Positions 48,949-59,093 of a stretch of DNA of 64,000 nucleotides are shown in pieces. A program made the position numbers and the translations under genes. Numbering within the stretch: the stretch's first letter is position 1; the number at the start of each line of letters is the position of its first letter. The notes beneath the pieces are model-generated. The model saw only the letters and a program-made list of their open reading frames with translations. It ran no database searches and had not been told where the DNA came from. Source of the stretch: Mycobacterium sp. 852002-51971_SCH5477799-a (GTDB lineage: Bacteria > Actinomycetota > Actinomycetes > Mycobacteriales > Mycobacteriaceae); the NCBI RefSeq assembly GCF_001667145.1, contig NZ_LZIF01000096.1:1-64000 (forward strand). The letters run 5' to 3'.

Positions 48949-50480
48949 GCCGAGACCCGGACGGCGCATCCGGGGACTTTCCCCGGTGGTTCCCCCGTTC
49001 GCTGCGGCGCCAACTGCTGTTGGGGGTGCTGGCGGTGGTCAGCGTGGTGCTGGTGACGGTCGGAATCGTCTCGGTGCTGAGCCTGCGCGGCTACGTCAAC
49101 ATCATGAGCGATGCCGATGTGGCCGAGTCCCTGGACGCGTTCAGCCACCAGTACACCAAATACCAGAACGGCGAGCATGTTTCGTCGAAGCCCGGCACCC
49201 CGCCGATCGCGCAGGCGATGCTGGAGTTCACCGGGCAGACGCCGGGAAACCTGATCGCCGTGCTGCACAACGGCACCGTCATCGGATCGGCAGTCTTCTC
49301 CGAAGACGAACCGAAACCCGCGCCGGCCGATGTCATCCGCGACCTTCAATCGCAATCGTGGAGTAACGGACCGCCGCGGACCGAAATACTCGGCAGGCTG
49401 GGGCCTTACCGCATCGACAGCACTGTCAACGGGTCCGATGTCCTCGTGGTCGGGGTGTCGCAGAACCTCGCCGACCGCATCATCGCCCGCAAACAGCTCA
49501 CCACCATCGTGCTCACCGCGTCGGCATTGCTGCTCACCGCCGGGCTCACCGTGTGGGTGGTCGGCTACACGCTTCGTCCGCTGCGCCGGCTCGTGGCAGT
49601 CGCCGCCCGTGTCGCCGCCATGCCGCTCACCGGCGACGACCACCGGATCAGCGTCCGCGTGCCACCGCAGGACACCAACCCGCAGAACGAGGTGGGGATC
49701 GTCGGCCACACGTTGAACCGCTTGCTGGACAACGTCGATAGCGCGCTGGCGCATCGGGTCGACTCGGATCTGCGGATGCGCCAATTCATCACCGACGCAA
49801 GTCATGAGTTGCGCACACCGCTGGCCGCCATTCAGGGCTACGCCGAACTCACCCGCCAGGACAGTTCGGCACTGCCGCCCACCACCGAATACGCATTGGC
49901 CAGAATCGAATCCGAGGCTCGGCGGATGGCATTGCTCGTCGACGAGTTACTCCTGCTTTCGCGCCTGGGCGAAGGTCAGGACCTGCAGTCCGAGGACGTC
50001 GACCTGGCCGAGTTGGTCAGCAATGCGGTGAATGATGCGACTGTGGCAGCCTCGACGCACCACTGGGTCAAAGACCTGCCCGACGAGCCGGTCTGGGTGC
50101 TCGGCGATCACGCCCGGTTGCATCAGCTAGTCAGCAACCTGCTCAACAATGCCCACGTGCACACCCCACCGGGGGTGACGGTAACGACCGGAATCACTTG
50201 CCGCCGTGTCGGTCCCGGGGCGCCTTACGCGGAATTGACCGTCACCGACGACGGCCCGGGCATCGACGCGGAGCTGCTGCCCCGGTTGTTCGAGCGGTTC
50301 GTTCGGGCCGACAAGTCGAGGTCCAACGGCTCAGGCAATGGACTGGGTTTGGCCATCGTCAACTCCATCGTCAAAGCCCATCACGGTTCGGTCACCGCCG
50401 AATCCGACGAGAGCCGCACCGTTTTCCGGGTGCGGCTGCCGTTGATCACCAGGTCGATCGCCGACAAGACAGCGCATTAG
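48945..50480 (+). CDS. trcS: Sensor histidine kinase TrcS
   Basis: The 511-residue membrane kinase has a first helix at about 24-45, an extracytoplasmic sensor loop and a second helix at about 184-205. A HAMP region follows, then HisKA with H287 (ASHELRTPL) and a HATPase_c domain with N, DDGPGI and GNGLGLAI boxes. It should phosphorylate TrcR in response to an external cue that is not known. The start overlaps the trcR stop in ATGA. The kdp operon begins about 290 bp downstream on the same strand. Confidence 0.94.
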   Translation: MSRDPDGASGDFPRWFPRSLRRQLLLGVLAVVSVVLVTVGIVSVLSLRGYVNIMSDADVAESLDAFSHQYTKYQNGEHVSSKPGTPPIAQAMLEFTGQTPGNLIAVLHNGTVIGSAVFSEDEPKPAPADVIRDLQSQSWSNGPPRTEILGRLGPYRIDSTVNGSDVLVVGVSQNLADRIIARKQLTTIVLTASALLLTAGLTVWVVGYTLRPLRRLVAVAARVAAMPLTGDDHRISVRVPPQDTNPQNEVGIVGHTLNRLLDNVDSALAHRVDSDLRMRQFITDASHELRTPLAAIQGYAELTRQDSSALPPTTEYALARIESEARRMALLVDELLLLSRLGEGQDLQSEDVDLAELVSNAVNDATVAASTHHWVKDLPDEPVWVLGDHARLHQLVSNLLNNAHVHTPPGVTVTTGITCRRVGPGAPYAELTVTDDGPGIDAELLPRLFERFVRADKSRSNGSGNGLGLAIVNSIVKAHHGSVTAESDESRTVFRVRLPLITRSIADKTAH

Positions 50481-50567
50481 GGCGCCGGTGGTGCCGGGCA
50501 TGTATGTCGTTGCCACAGCAGCTGGTTGACGAACGCCCCGATCCTTTGCGGACCGGCAAGGCGCCGC

Positions 50568-50648
50568 GTTAAGGGGCTGCGGCCGCTGGCCCTCGGGGGC
50601 GTTAAGAAACCGTAAATGTGCACCCGGCGCCCGTTAGGAAACCGTCAA
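50568..50648 (+). promoter_or_regulatory. OmpR-type direct repeats upstream of the kdp operon (candidate KdpE boxes)
   Basis: GTTAAGAAACCGTAAA (50601-50616) and GTTAGGAAACCGTCAA (50633-50648) are near-copies 32 bases apart, about three helical turns, and a lone GTTAAG lies at 50568. Within each copy the two half-sites are 11 bases apart. This is a typical binding layout for OmpR/PhoB-family regulators, and KdpE, encoded in this operon, is the first candidate. The cluster ends 124 bases before the first small ORF. Confidence 0.6.
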
Positions 50649-50772
50649 CCGGAGGCTCCGGCCGATGACACCGCAGCTAATTTCGAGCTGATCTTGGCTG
50701 GCGAGACTGCGGCGTGGCTGGCTCGTCGAGTCCCTTTTCGTATGCACGCGATCGGCGCGGGACGGAGAAGTG

Positions 50773-50856
50773 ATGGGCGTGGTGGTGTATCTCGTGTTGA
50801 CCGTGGCGGTGTTCGCCGCACTCGGCCTGGCCCAAAAGTTGGTCGAACGGCTGTGA
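50773..50856 (+). CDS. 27-codon membrane peptide preceding kdpF
   Basis: ATG 50773 opens an 84-bp frame whose TGA overlaps the kdpF GTG by four bases (GTGA). GGAGAAG lies just upstream. The peptide begins MGVVVYLVLTVAVFAALG and ends in a short amphipathic basic/acidic tail (QKLVERL), so it is one transmembrane helix. It is KdpF-like in size and topology but separate from KdpF. Codon use is natural. It may be an additional small subunit or a translational leader. Confidence 0.65.
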   Translation: MGVVVYLVLTVAVFAALGLAQKLVERL

Positions 50857-50942
50857 ACTACCAGAATGCGGTCGGCCTGGTGCTTTCCATCCTCATTGCT
50901 CTCTATCTCGCAGGCGCCCTGCTGTTCCCGGAGAGGTTCTAA
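50853..50942 (+). CDS. kdpF: KdpF, small stabilising subunit of the K+-transporting ATPase
   Basis: The 29-residue peptide is a single hydrophobic helix (about 5-24) ending in LFPERF, the form seen in KdpF proteins (M. tuberculosis KdpF ends in LFPEKF). KdpF stabilises the KdpABC complex in the membrane. It starts with GTG overlapping the preceding small ORF stop, and kdpA starts directly after its TAA, so the three are coupled. Confidence 0.88.
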   Translation: MNYQNAVGLVLSILIALYLAGALLFPERF

Positions 50943-52613
50943 GTGAACACGACAACAGCCGGGATCCTTTTCCTCGTGGTTCTCGTCGCGGCGGTGGTGA
51001 TCGTGCACGTTCCCTTCGGCGACTACATGTTTCGGGTGTACACGTCGGAAAAGGACCTGCAAGCCGAGCGGGTGATCTATCGATTGATCGGGGTCGATGC
51101 CCGCGCGGAGCAGACCTGGGGCGCCTACGCCCGCAGCGTGTTGGCGTTCTCGTCGGTCAGCATCCTGTTCCTGTTCGCGTTTCAACTCGTACAGGGCAAG
51201 TTGCCCTTGCATCTGCATGACCCGGCCACCAAGATGACGCCGTCACTGGCCTGGAACACCGCGGTCAGCTTCGTCACCAACACCAACTGGCAGGCGTATT
51301 CCGGCGAAACGACCCAGGGCCACCTCGTGCAGATGGCCGGACTGGCGGTGCAGAACTTCGTTTCGGCCGCCGTCGGTATGGCGGTGGCGGTGGCGCTGGT
51401 GCGCGGGTTCGCCCGCAGACGCACCGGCGAACTGGGCAACTTCTGGGTAGACCTGGTGCGCGGAACGCTGCGCATCCTGCTGCCCGTCGCCATCGTCAGC
51501 GCAATCCTGTTGGTGGCCGGTGGGGCGATCCAGAACTTCCACCTGCACGATCAGATCGTCACCACGGTCAACGGCACTCAGCAGACGATCACCGGCGGCC
51601 CCGTGGCCAGCCAGGAGGTGATCAAGGAGCTCGGCACCAACGGTGGCGGTTTCTATAACGCGAATTCCACGCACCCGTTTGAAAATCCGACCGCGTGGAC
51701 GAACTGGCTGGAAATCTTTTTGATCCTGGTGATCGGCTTCTCGCTGCCACGCACTTTTGGGCGGATGGTGGGAAACACTAAGCAGGGCTTCGCGATTGCG
51801 GCCGTGATGGCGACGCTCTACACGACGAGCACGACGTTCATGCTGTGGTTTCAGGTGCAGCACCATGGCACGGTGCCGACGTCGATCGGCGCGGCGATGG
51901 AGGGAGTGGAGCAGCGATTCGGCGTCGCCGATTCCGGGGTGTTCGCCGCCGCGACGACGCTCACCTCGACCGGCGCCGTCGACTCCACCCATGACTCCCT
52001 CACCAGCCTGGGCGGCATGATCGCGATGTTCAATATGCAGCTGGGCGAGGTCGCGCCCGGTGGGACCGGCTCCGGGCTGTACGGCATGCTCGTGCTGGCG
52101 GTGATCACCGTCTTCGTCGCGGGGCTGATGGTCGGACGCACCCCCGAGTACCTCGGCAAGAAGATCACTCCGCGCGAAATCAAGCTTGCTGCAAGCTATT
52201 TCCTGGTCAGCCCGTTGATCGTGCTGACCGGCACCGCCATCGCGATGGCACTGCCCGGTGAGCGGACCGGCATGCTCAACGGCGGACCGCACGGGCTCTC
52301 CGAGGTGCTTTACGCGTTCACCTCCGCGGCGAACAACAACGGGTCTGCCTTCGCGGGGCTCAGCGCCAACACAGAGTGGTGGAACACGGCCCTGGGGCTG
52401 GCGATGGCCTTCGGCAGATTCCTGCCAATCGTGCTCGTGCTGGCGCTGGCCGGCTCACTGGCCAAGCAGGGCCGCACACCGGAGTCGACGGGCACCCTGC
52501 CCACCCATCGGCCGCAGTTCGTCGGGATGGTGGCCGGAGTCACGTTGATCGTCGTTGCCCTCACGTTCTTGCCCATGCTCGCGCTCGGGCCTCTCGCCGA
52601 AGGAATTCACTGA
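50943..52613 (+). CDS. kdpA: KdpA, potassium-binding channel-like subunit
   Basis: The 556-residue protein is a ten-helix membrane subunit that forms the selectivity filter of the Kdp ATPase. The four filter-loop regions are visible, for example [30 protein letters not shown] and [11 protein letters not shown]. The GTG start follows the kdpF TAA without a gap, and AGAGG of kdpF acts as ribosome-binding site. The stop overlaps the kdpB start (TGATG). Confidence 0.97.
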   Translation: MNTTTAGILFLVVLVAAVVIVHVPFGDYMFRVYTSEKDLQAERVIYRLIGVDARAEQTWGAYARSVLAFSSVSILFLFAFQLVQGKLPLHLHDPATKMTPSLAWNTAVSFVTNTNWQAYSGETTQGHLVQMAGLAVQNFVSAAVGMAVAVALVRGFARRRTGELGNFWVDLVRGTLRILLPVAIVSAILLVAGGAIQNFHLHDQIVTTVNGTQQTITGGPVASQEVIKELGTNGGGFYNANSTHPFENPTAWTNWLEIFLILVIGFSLPRTFGRMVGNTKQGFAIAAVMATLYTTSTTFMLWFQVQHHGTVPTSIGAAMEGVEQRFGVADSGVFAAATTLTSTGAVDSTHDSLTSLGGMIAMFNMQLGEVAPGGTGSGLYGMLVLAVITVFVAGLMVGRTPEYLGKKITPREIKLAASYFLVSPLIVLTGTAIAMALPGERTGMLNGGPHGLSEVLYAFTSAANNNGSAFAGLSANTEWWNTALGLAMAFGRFLPIVLVLALAGSLAKQGRTPESTGTLPTHRPQFVGMVAGVTLIVVALTFLPMLALGPLAEGIH

Positions 52614-54763
52614 TGACCGCGACCGCGATCGACCCGGCCGAACAGACGCAACCGTCAAGTCCCCCAGGCAGAAAACGGGTGCAGGGCGGTCTGCTCGACC
52701 CGAATATGCTGTGGAAATCGACACCGGATGCGTTGCGAAAACTGGATCCGCGCACCCTGTGGCGCAACCCGGTGATGTTCATTGTCGAAATCGGCGCCGC
52801 CTGGAGCACGGTGCTGGCGTTCATGGATCCGACGTGGTTCGCCTGGTTGACGGTGATCTGGCTATGGCTGACGGTGCTGTTCGCCAACCTCGCCGAGGCG
52901 GTGGCCGAAGGCCGCGGCAAGGCCCAGGCCGAAACGCTGCGTCGGGCCAAGACCCAGACCATGGCCCGGCGGCTCAAGGACTGGGCGCCCGGCGCCATCG
53001 CGGTCGAGGAAGCGGTCGCCGCGCCGCGGGTGCAGCAGGGCGATTTCGTCGTGGTGGAGGCCGGCCAGGTGATCCCGGGTGACGGCGATGTCGTGGAAGG
53101 CATTGCCTCGGTAGATGAATCGGCGATCACCGGTGAATCGGCACCGGTGATCCGCGAGTCCGGCGGTGACCGCTCGGCGGTCACCGGCGGGACCACCGTG
53201 CTGAGCGACCGCATCGTCGTGAAAGTCACCCAAAAGCCGGGCGAAAGCTTTATCGACCGGATGATCGCGCTGGTCGAGGGCGCCAACCGGCAGAAGACAC
53301 CCAACGAGATCGCGCTGAACATCCTGCTGGCCGCGTTGACCATCATCTTCGTGTTCGCCGTCGCGACCCTGCAGCCACTGGCCATCTACTCGAAGGTCAA
53401 CAATCCGGGTGTCCCGGATGGCCAGGCGCTCAACGCAACCGGTGTCACCGGAATCGTGATGGTCTCACTTCTGGTCTGTCTGATTCCGACGACGATCGGT
53501 GCGCTGCTGTCGGCCATCGGCATCGCCGGCATGGACCGGCTGGTGCAGCGCAACGTGCTCGCCATGTCCGGGCGGGCGGTGGAAGCCGCCGGTGACGTGA
53601 ATACCCTGCTGCTGGACAAGACCGGCACCATCACCCTGGGCAACCGGCAGGCCGCGGCCTTCCTCCCGCTCGATGGGGTCTCCGCCGAACAGCTGGCCGA
53701 CGCCGCGCAGTTGTCCAGCCTCGCCGACGAAACACCCGAGGGCCGTTCGGTTGTCGTGTTCGCCAAGCGACGCTTCGGGTTGCGGGCACGCACACCCGGT
53801 GAACTCGCCCACGCCCAGTGGGTGACGTTCTCGGCCACCACCCGGATGTCCGGTGTCGACCTCGACGGTCACCTGTTGCGCAAGGGCGCTGCGAGCTCGG
53901 TGGCGGAATGGGTACGCGCGCAGGGCGGTCAGGTGCCCGAGCAGCTCGGCGAGGTCGTCGACGGCATCTCGGCCGGGGGCGGTACTCCGCTGGTCGTCGG
54001 GGAGAGTCGGGGCGGCGGGGCAAGAGTGCTCGGTGTCATCCATCTCAAGGACGTCGTCAAGCAGGGCATGCGTGAGCGGTTCGACGAGATGCGGCGGATG
54101 GGCATCCGGACGGTGATGATCACCGGCGATAATCCGTTGACGGCCAAAGCGATTGCCGACGAGGCCGGCGTCGACGACTTCTTGGCCGAGGCCACCCCCG
54201 AGGACAAGCTCGACCTGATCAAGCGCGAACAGGAAGGCGGCAAGCTGGTCGCGATGACGGGCGACGGGACCAACGACGCGCCGGCCCTGGCTCAAGCCGA
54301 CGTGGGTGTGGCGATGAACACCGGCACGTCGGCCGCCAAGGAGGCCGGCAATATGGTCGACCTGGACTCCGATCCCACCAAACTCATTGAGATCGTGGAG
54401 ATCGGCAAGCAGTTGCTGATCACCCGGGGCGCCCTGACCACCTTCTCGATCGCCAATGACATTGCCAAGTATTTCGCGATCATCCCGGCGATGTTCGTAG
54501 CGCTGTTCCCCGGGCTGGACCTGATCAACGTGATGCGGCTGCACAGTCCGCAGTCGGCGATCCTGTCCGCGGTCATCTTCAACGCGATCATCATCGTCAT
54601 GCTGATCCCGCTGTCACTGCGCGGTGTGCGATACACACCCAACAGCGCGTCAAAATTGCTGAGCCGCAACCTATATGTCTACGGCCTCGGCGGCGTCGTT
54701 GCCCCGTTCATCGGAATCAAGTTGATCGATCTGATCGTCCAATTCATCCCGGGGATGTCCTGA
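52613..54763 (+). CDS. kdpB: KdpB, P-type ATPase subunit
   Basis: The 716-residue P-type ATPase drives potassium uptake. It carries TGES in the actuator domain, the phosphorylated Asp D335 in [10 protein letters not shown], the nucleotide-domain KGA segment (LRKGAASSV) and the hinge [11 protein letters not shown]. Transmembrane helices sit at both ends. ATG 52613 overlaps the kdpA TGA by one base. The longer frame to 52376 runs inside kdpA and is a shadow. Confidence 0.97.
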   Translation: MTATAIDPAEQTQPSSPPGRKRVQGGLLDPNMLWKSTPDALRKLDPRTLWRNPVMFIVEIGAAWSTVLAFMDPTWFAWLTVIWLWLTVLFANLAEAVAEGRGKAQAETLRRAKTQTMARRLKDWAPGAIAVEEAVAAPRVQQGDFVVVEAGQVIPGDGDVVEGIASVDESAITGESAPVIRESGGDRSAVTGGTTVLSDRIVVKVTQKPGESFIDRMIALVEGANRQKTPNEIALNILLAALTIIFVFAVATLQPLAIYSKVNNPGVPDGQALNATGVTGIVMVSLLVCLIPTTIGALLSAIGIAGMDRLVQRNVLAMSGRAVEAAGDVNTLLLDKTGTITLGNRQAAAFLPLDGVSAEQLADAAQLSSLADETPEGRSVVVFAKRRFGLRARTPGELAHAQWVTFSATTRMSGVDLDGHLLRKGAASSVAEWVRAQGGQVPEQLGEVVDGISAGGGTPLVVGESRGGGARVLGVIHLKDVVKQGMRERFDEMRRMGIRTVMITGDNPLTAKAIADEAGVDDFLAEATPEDKLDLIKREQEGGKLVAMTGDGTNDAPALAQADVGVAMNTGTSAAKEAGNMVDLDSDPTKLIEIVEIGKQLLITRGALTTFSIANDIAKYFAIIPAMFVALFPGLDLINVMRLHSPQSAILSAVIFNAIIIVMLIPLSLRGVRYTPNSASKLLSRNLYVYGLGGVVAPFIGIKLIDLIVQFIPGMS

Positions 54764-54764
54764 C

Positions 54765-55688
54765 ATGTCTTTCTCGAATTTCGTTCGCCTGCACTGGGCG
54801 GCACTGCGCACGCTGCTGGTGCTGACCGTCGTCACCGGTCTCGCCTACCCGGCGTTCATCTGGTTGGTCGCACAGTTCCCCGGGTTGCGTGACCAGGCCG
54901 AGGGGTCGATTCTGACCGCCAACGGCAACCCGGTGGGCAGCAGACTGATCGGCCAGCCTTTCACCGACAAAGACGGCAACGCGCTGCCGCAGTACTTCCA
55001 GAGCCGGCCCTCGGCGGCCGGCAACGGGTATGACCCCACGTCGTCGGGCGGCAGCAACCTCGGTCCGGAAAGCATCGTCGACACGCCCGCCGATCCGTCG
55101 CAACTAGCGGGCGGCAAGTCGGCGCCGGACGCCGGCCTCAAGCCAAGCCTGCTAACGACCGTGTGCTCGCGCAGCGCAGCGGTGGGCAAGCTCGAGGGGG
55201 TCGACGGGTCACGACCGTTCTGCACCGGCGGTGGCGTGGGTGCGGTGTTGTCGGTGATCGGACCGCGAGACTCGCGCGGCAACATCATTCGCCCGACGCG
55301 GGTGGTCAGCGTCAACGAGCCGTGCACATCGACGACCACACCGTTTCTCACCCTCTACGAGGGCGTGCGGGTCGAATGCGCCAAGTACGGCGAGGACTAC
55401 TCGATCGGGCAGACCGTGCCCATCCGCGGCGCCGCACCCGCCGACCCGGCGGTGCCGGCCGACGCGGTGACCGCCGGCGGCAGCGGCCTGGATCCGAACA
55501 TCTCACCCGCCTACGCCGACATCCAGGTGGCGCGGGTGGCCACGGTGCGCCACGTCAGTCCAGATCAGATACGTGAGGCGGTCGCGCAGAACAGCAGCGG
55601 CCGCGGACTCGGGTTTTTCGGTGAGCCGTGCGTCAATGTGCTGCAACTAAATCTGCAACTCGACCAGGTTTACCCGGTCACCAGTTAG
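54765..55688 (+). CDS. kdpC: KdpC, enlarged by an extra extracytoplasmic segment
   Basis: The N-terminal helix (about 15-37) and the conserved QFPGLR, RPSAAGNGYDPTSSGGSNLGP, PADAVTAGGSGLDPNISP and VNVLQLNLQLD segments identify KdpC. It is 307 residues long, against about 190 in E. coli and M. tuberculosis. The excess is a single block at about residues 103-228 between SNLGP and PADAVTA, where other KdpC proteins have a short linker. The block contains four Cys (134, 153, 187 and 205) that could form disulfides outside the membrane. Codon use does not change across it, and no frameshift is present. Confidence 0.93.
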   Translation: MSFSNFVRLHWAALRTLLVLTVVTGLAYPAFIWLVAQFPGLRDQAEGSILTANGNPVGSRLIGQPFTDKDGNALPQYFQSRPSAAGNGYDPTSSGGSNLGPESIVDTPADPSQLAGGKSAPDAGLKPSLLTTVCSRSAAVGKLEGVDGSRPFCTGGGVGAVLSVIGPRDSRGNIIRPTRVVSVNEPCTSTTTPFLTLYEGVRVECAKYGEDYSIGQTVPIRGAAPADPAVPADAVTAGGSGLDPNISPAYADIQVARVATVRHVSPDQIREAVAQNSSGRGLGFFGEPCVNVLQLNLQLDQVYPVTS

Positions 55689-55700
55689 GTCCGAGGGGGG

Positions 55701-58277
55701 ATGATGGTTGACGTGAGCGACGTCAGCCTCCGCGACCACCATCCCAAACGTGGGGAGCTGCGCATCTATCTTGGTGCGGCCCCCGGTGTGGGTAAGACGT
55801 ACTCGATGCTGGGCGAGGCACATCGGCGACTGGAACGCGGCACCGATCTGGTGGCCGGCGTGGTGGAAACCCACGGGCGGTCGAAAACCGCTGAGCTGCT
55901 TGAGGGCATCGAGCTCATCCCGCCCCGTCACGTTGACTATCGCGGCGGCAGCTTCGCCGAACTGGACGTGCCGGCAGTCCTGCAGCGCCGGCCCCAGGTC
56001 GTCCTCGTCGACGAACTCGCACATACCAATACACCGGGCAGCAAAAATGCCAAGCGGTGGCAAGACGTCGAGGAACTGCTCGACGCCGGGATCACGGTAA
56101 TCTCAACGGTCAACGTGCAACACCTGGAAAGCCTGAACGACGTCGTCGCCCAGATCACCGGCATCGAACAGAAGGAGACGGTACCGGACTCGGTTGTCCG
56201 ACAGGCGTCTCAGGTCGAACTCATCGATATCACGCCAGAAGCGTTACGCCGCAGGCTATCTCACGGCAACGTCTACGCGCCGGATCGTATTGATGCGGCG
56301 CTGTCCAACTACTTCCGACGGGGAAACCTGACCGCGCTACGGGAACTGGCGCTGTTGTGGCTTGCCGACCAGGTCGACACGGCGCTGGCCAAATACCGTG
56401 CCGAGAACAAGATCACCGACATGTGGGAGGCTCGCGAGCGGGTCGTCGTGGCCGTCACCGGTGGTCCCGAGTCCGAGACGCTGGTGCGACGGGCATCGCG
56501 GATCGCATCGAAGTCGACCGCCGAGCTCATGGTGGTGCACGTCGTGCGCGGCGACGGGCTGGCCGGCCTGTCGGAGTCGCGGATCGCCAAGATCCGTGAG
56601 TTGGCGAGCAGCCTGGACGCGTCGATGCACACCGTCGTCGGTGACGAGGTGCCCACGGCGCTGTTGGAGTTCGCCCGTGAGATGAACGCCACGCAGCTGG
56701 TGATCGGCACCTCGCGGCGATCGCGCTGGGCACGCCTCTTCGAGGAGGGCATCGGTCCCAGGGTCCTCGAGCTGTCGGGAAAGATCGACGTGCACCTGGT
56801 CACCCACGAGGAATCCAAACGCGGCTTCCGGGTGTCTTCGCTCGGACCCCGTGAGCGGCGAGTGGCATCGTGGCTGGCGGCCTTCATTGTGCCGTCGGTG
56901 ATCTGCGCAATCACGGTCACGACGCTGGACCCATATCTGGACACCGGCGGCGAGAGCGCATTGTTCTTCATCGGCGTGCTGCTGGTCGGCCTGCTGGGAG
57001 GCGTTGCACCGGCGGCACTTTCGGCTGTGCTGTCCGGCCTGCTGCTGAACTACTACCTGATCGCGCCGCGGCACAGCTTCACCATCGCCGAACCCAACAG
57101 CGCCATCACCGAATTGGTGCTGCTGCTGATCGCGGTCGCCGTCGCGGTGCTGGTCGACTTCGCGGCCAAACGCGCCCGGGAGGCCCGCCGCGCTTCGCAG
57201 GAAGCCGAGTTGCTCACCCTGTTCGCGGGCTCGGTGCTGCGCGGCGCCGACCTGGAAACGCTGCTCGAACGGGTCCGGGAGACCTACGGCCAGCGTGCGG
57301 TCAGCATGCTGCGGGAAACCGGCGAGGAAGCACGAGCGGGCACCAAGAAGAGCGAAATCGTCGCCTGTGTCGGCAGGGAGCCGTGCGCCACCATCGATTC
57401 CGCCGACACCGCGATCGAAGTCGGTGACGACGAGTTCTGGATGCTGCTGGCGGGCCGAAAGCTCTCCGCGCGCGACCGGCGGGTGCTCGGCGCGGTTGCC
57501 AGGCAGGCAGCGGGTTTGATCAGACAGCGTGAGCTCGCCGAAGAGGCGAGCCGCGCTGAGGCGATCGTGCGGGCCGACGAACTTCGGCGCTCCCTGCTGT
57601 CGGCGGTCAGCCACGACCTGCGCACACCGCTGGCCGCGGCCAAGGTCGCCGTCTCCAGCCTGCGCGCCGAGGACGTCGCCTTCTCCCCCGCCGACACCGC
57701 GGAATTGCTGGCCACCATTGAGGAATCGATCGACCAGCTGACCGCGCTGGTCGGAAACCTGCTCGACTCATCGCGTCTGGCCGCCGGGGTGATCCATCCG
57801 GAGCTGAGCCGGGTGTATTTGGAGGAGACCGTGCAACGGGCTCTGGTCAGTATCGGCAAGGGCGCAACCGGGTTCTTCCGGTCCGCCATCGATCGGGTCA
57901 AGGTCGACGTGGCCGACGCCATGGTGATGGCCGACGCCGGACTGCTGGAACGGGTGCTGGCCAACCTGATCGACAACGCACTGCGCTACGCGCCCAACTG
58001 TGTGGTCCGGGTGAACGCCGGCCGGGTGGGTGATCGCGTGCTGATCAACGTCATCGACGAAGGCCCCGGGATTCCGCATGGGACCGAAGAACAGATCTTC
58101 GAAGCTTTTCAGCGCCTCGGCGATAACGACAACACCATCGGTGTCGGCCTGGGGATGTCGGTGGCGCGGGGCTTCGTCGAAGCGATGGGCGGGACAATTA
58201 CGGCTACCGACACCCCGGGAGGCGGGCTGACCGTGATCGTGGATATGGCTGCGCCGCCAGCGATGGGCGCACCGTGA
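55701..58277 (+). CDS. kdpD: Sensor histidine kinase KdpD
   Basis: The 858-residue kinase has the N-terminal KdpD domain with Walker A GAAPGVGKT (25-33) and the VLVDELAHTN segment. A universal-stress-protein-like domain follows, then four closely packed helices (about 395-490), a GAF-like region, HisKA with H638 (AVSHDLRTPL) and HATPase_c (NLIDNALRYAPN, DEGPGI, GVGLGMS). It senses potassium limitation or osmotic and ionic state and phosphorylates KdpE. GAGGGGG precedes ATG 55701. Its stop overlaps the kdpE start (GTGA). Confidence 0.96.
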   Translation: MMVDVSDVSLRDHHPKRGELRIYLGAAPGVGKTYSMLGEAHRRLERGTDLVAGVVETHGRSKTAELLEGIELIPPRHVDYRGGSFAELDVPAVLQRRPQVVLVDELAHTNTPGSKNAKRWQDVEELLDAGITVISTVNVQHLESLNDVVAQITGIEQKETVPDSVVRQASQVELIDITPEALRRRLSHGNVYAPDRIDAALSNYFRRGNLTALRELALLWLADQVDTALAKYRAENKITDMWEARERVVVAVTGGPESETLVRRASRIASKSTAELMVVHVVRGDGLAGLSESRIAKIRELASSLDASMHTVVGDEVPTALLEFAREMNATQLVIGTSRRSRWARLFEEGIGPRVLELSGKIDVHLVTHEESKRGFRVSSLGPRERRVASWLAAFIVPSVICAITVTTLDPYLDTGGESALFFIGVLLVGLLGGVAPAALSAVLSGLLLNYYLIAPRHSFTIAEPNSAITELVLLLIAVAVAVLVDFAAKRAREARRASQEAELLTLFAGSVLRGADLETLLERVRETYGQRAVSMLRETGEEARAGTKKSEIVACVGREPCATIDSADTAIEVGDDEFWMLLAGRKLSARDRRVLGAVARQAAGLIRQRELAEEASRAEAIVRADELRRSLLSAVSHDLRTPLAAAKVAVSSLRAEDVAFSPADTAELLATIEESIDQLTALVGNLLDSSRLAAGVIHPELSRVYLEETVQRALVSIGKGATGFFRSAIDRVKVDVADAMVMADAGLLERVLANLIDNALRYAPNCVVRVNAGRVGDRVLINVIDEGPGIPHGTEEQIFEAFQRLGDNDNTIGVGLGMSVARGFVEAMGGTITATDTPGGGLTVIVDMAAPPAMGAP

Positions 58278-58954
58278 CTCGCGTTTTGGTGATCGATGAC
58301 GAACCGCAGATCCTGCGCGCGCTGCGCATCAACCTGTCCGTGCGGGGCTATGAGGTGATCACCGCGTCCAGCGGCGCAGGCGCATTGCGCGCGGCCGCCG
58401 AGCACAAACCTGACGTGGTGGTTCTCGACCTCGGCCTGCCCGACATCTCCGGCATCGACGTGCTGGCCGGTCTGCGCGGCTGGCTCACCGCACCCGTGAT
58501 CGTGTTGTCGGCGCGCACCGATTCGTCGGACAAGGTCGAGGCGCTTGACGCCGGCGCCGACGACTACGTGACGAAACCCTTTGGCATGGACGAATTCCTG
58601 GCACGGCTGCGGGCGGCCGTGCGGCGCAACACCGCCGCCTCCGAGCTGGAGCAACCGGTGATCGAGACCGAGGCGTTCACCGTCGACCTGGCCGCCAAGA
58701 AGGTCACCAAGAACGGCAACGAAGTCCACCTCACCCCGACCGAATGGGGGATGCTCGAGGTCCTCGTCCGCAACCGCGGCAAGCTGGTCGGCCGTGAGGA
58801 GCTGCTCAAGGAGGTGTGGGGTCCGGCGTACGCCACCGAAACCCATTACCTGCGTGTGTATCTCGCGCAGCTGCGCCGCAAACTCGAGGACGACCCGTCG
58901 CATCCCAAGCACTTGCTGACCGAGTCGGGCATGGGATATCGCTTCGAGGAGTGA
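58274..58954 (+). CDS. kdpE: Response regulator KdpE
   Basis: The 226-residue OmpR-family regulator has a receiver domain with D52 (VVLDLGLPD), LSARTD and KPF, followed by a winged-helix domain (LTPTEWGMLEVL, GYRF). It should activate kdpFABC when phosphorylated by KdpD. The GTG start overlaps the kdpD stop. It is the last gene of the collinear kdpFABCDE run, and ppx2 converges on it from 140 bp away. Direct repeats upstream of kdp and the PE-PPE genes are candidate binding sites. Confidence 0.96.
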   Translation: MTRVLVIDDEPQILRALRINLSVRGYEVITASSGAGALRAAAEHKPDVVVLDLGLPDISGIDVLAGLRGWLTAPVIVLSARTDSSDKVEALDAGADDYVTKPFGMDEFLARLRAAVRRNTAASELEQPVIETEAFTVDLAAKKVTKNGNEVHLTPTEWGMLEVLVRNRGKLVGREELLKEVWGPAYATETHYLRVYLAQLRRKLEDDPSHPKHLLTESGMGYRFEE

Positions 58955-59093
58955 GATCTTACGGATGGGTCCGCGCGCTGTGTCCCGCCCGCCGTCCACC
59001 GCCCGCTGTGTCTCCACCGCCACTTTGGCCTCCCGCACAGGCGGCGGGCAAAAGGTGTGCCCACTTTCCACAGGCCAGTGTGGCGTATCTGGT

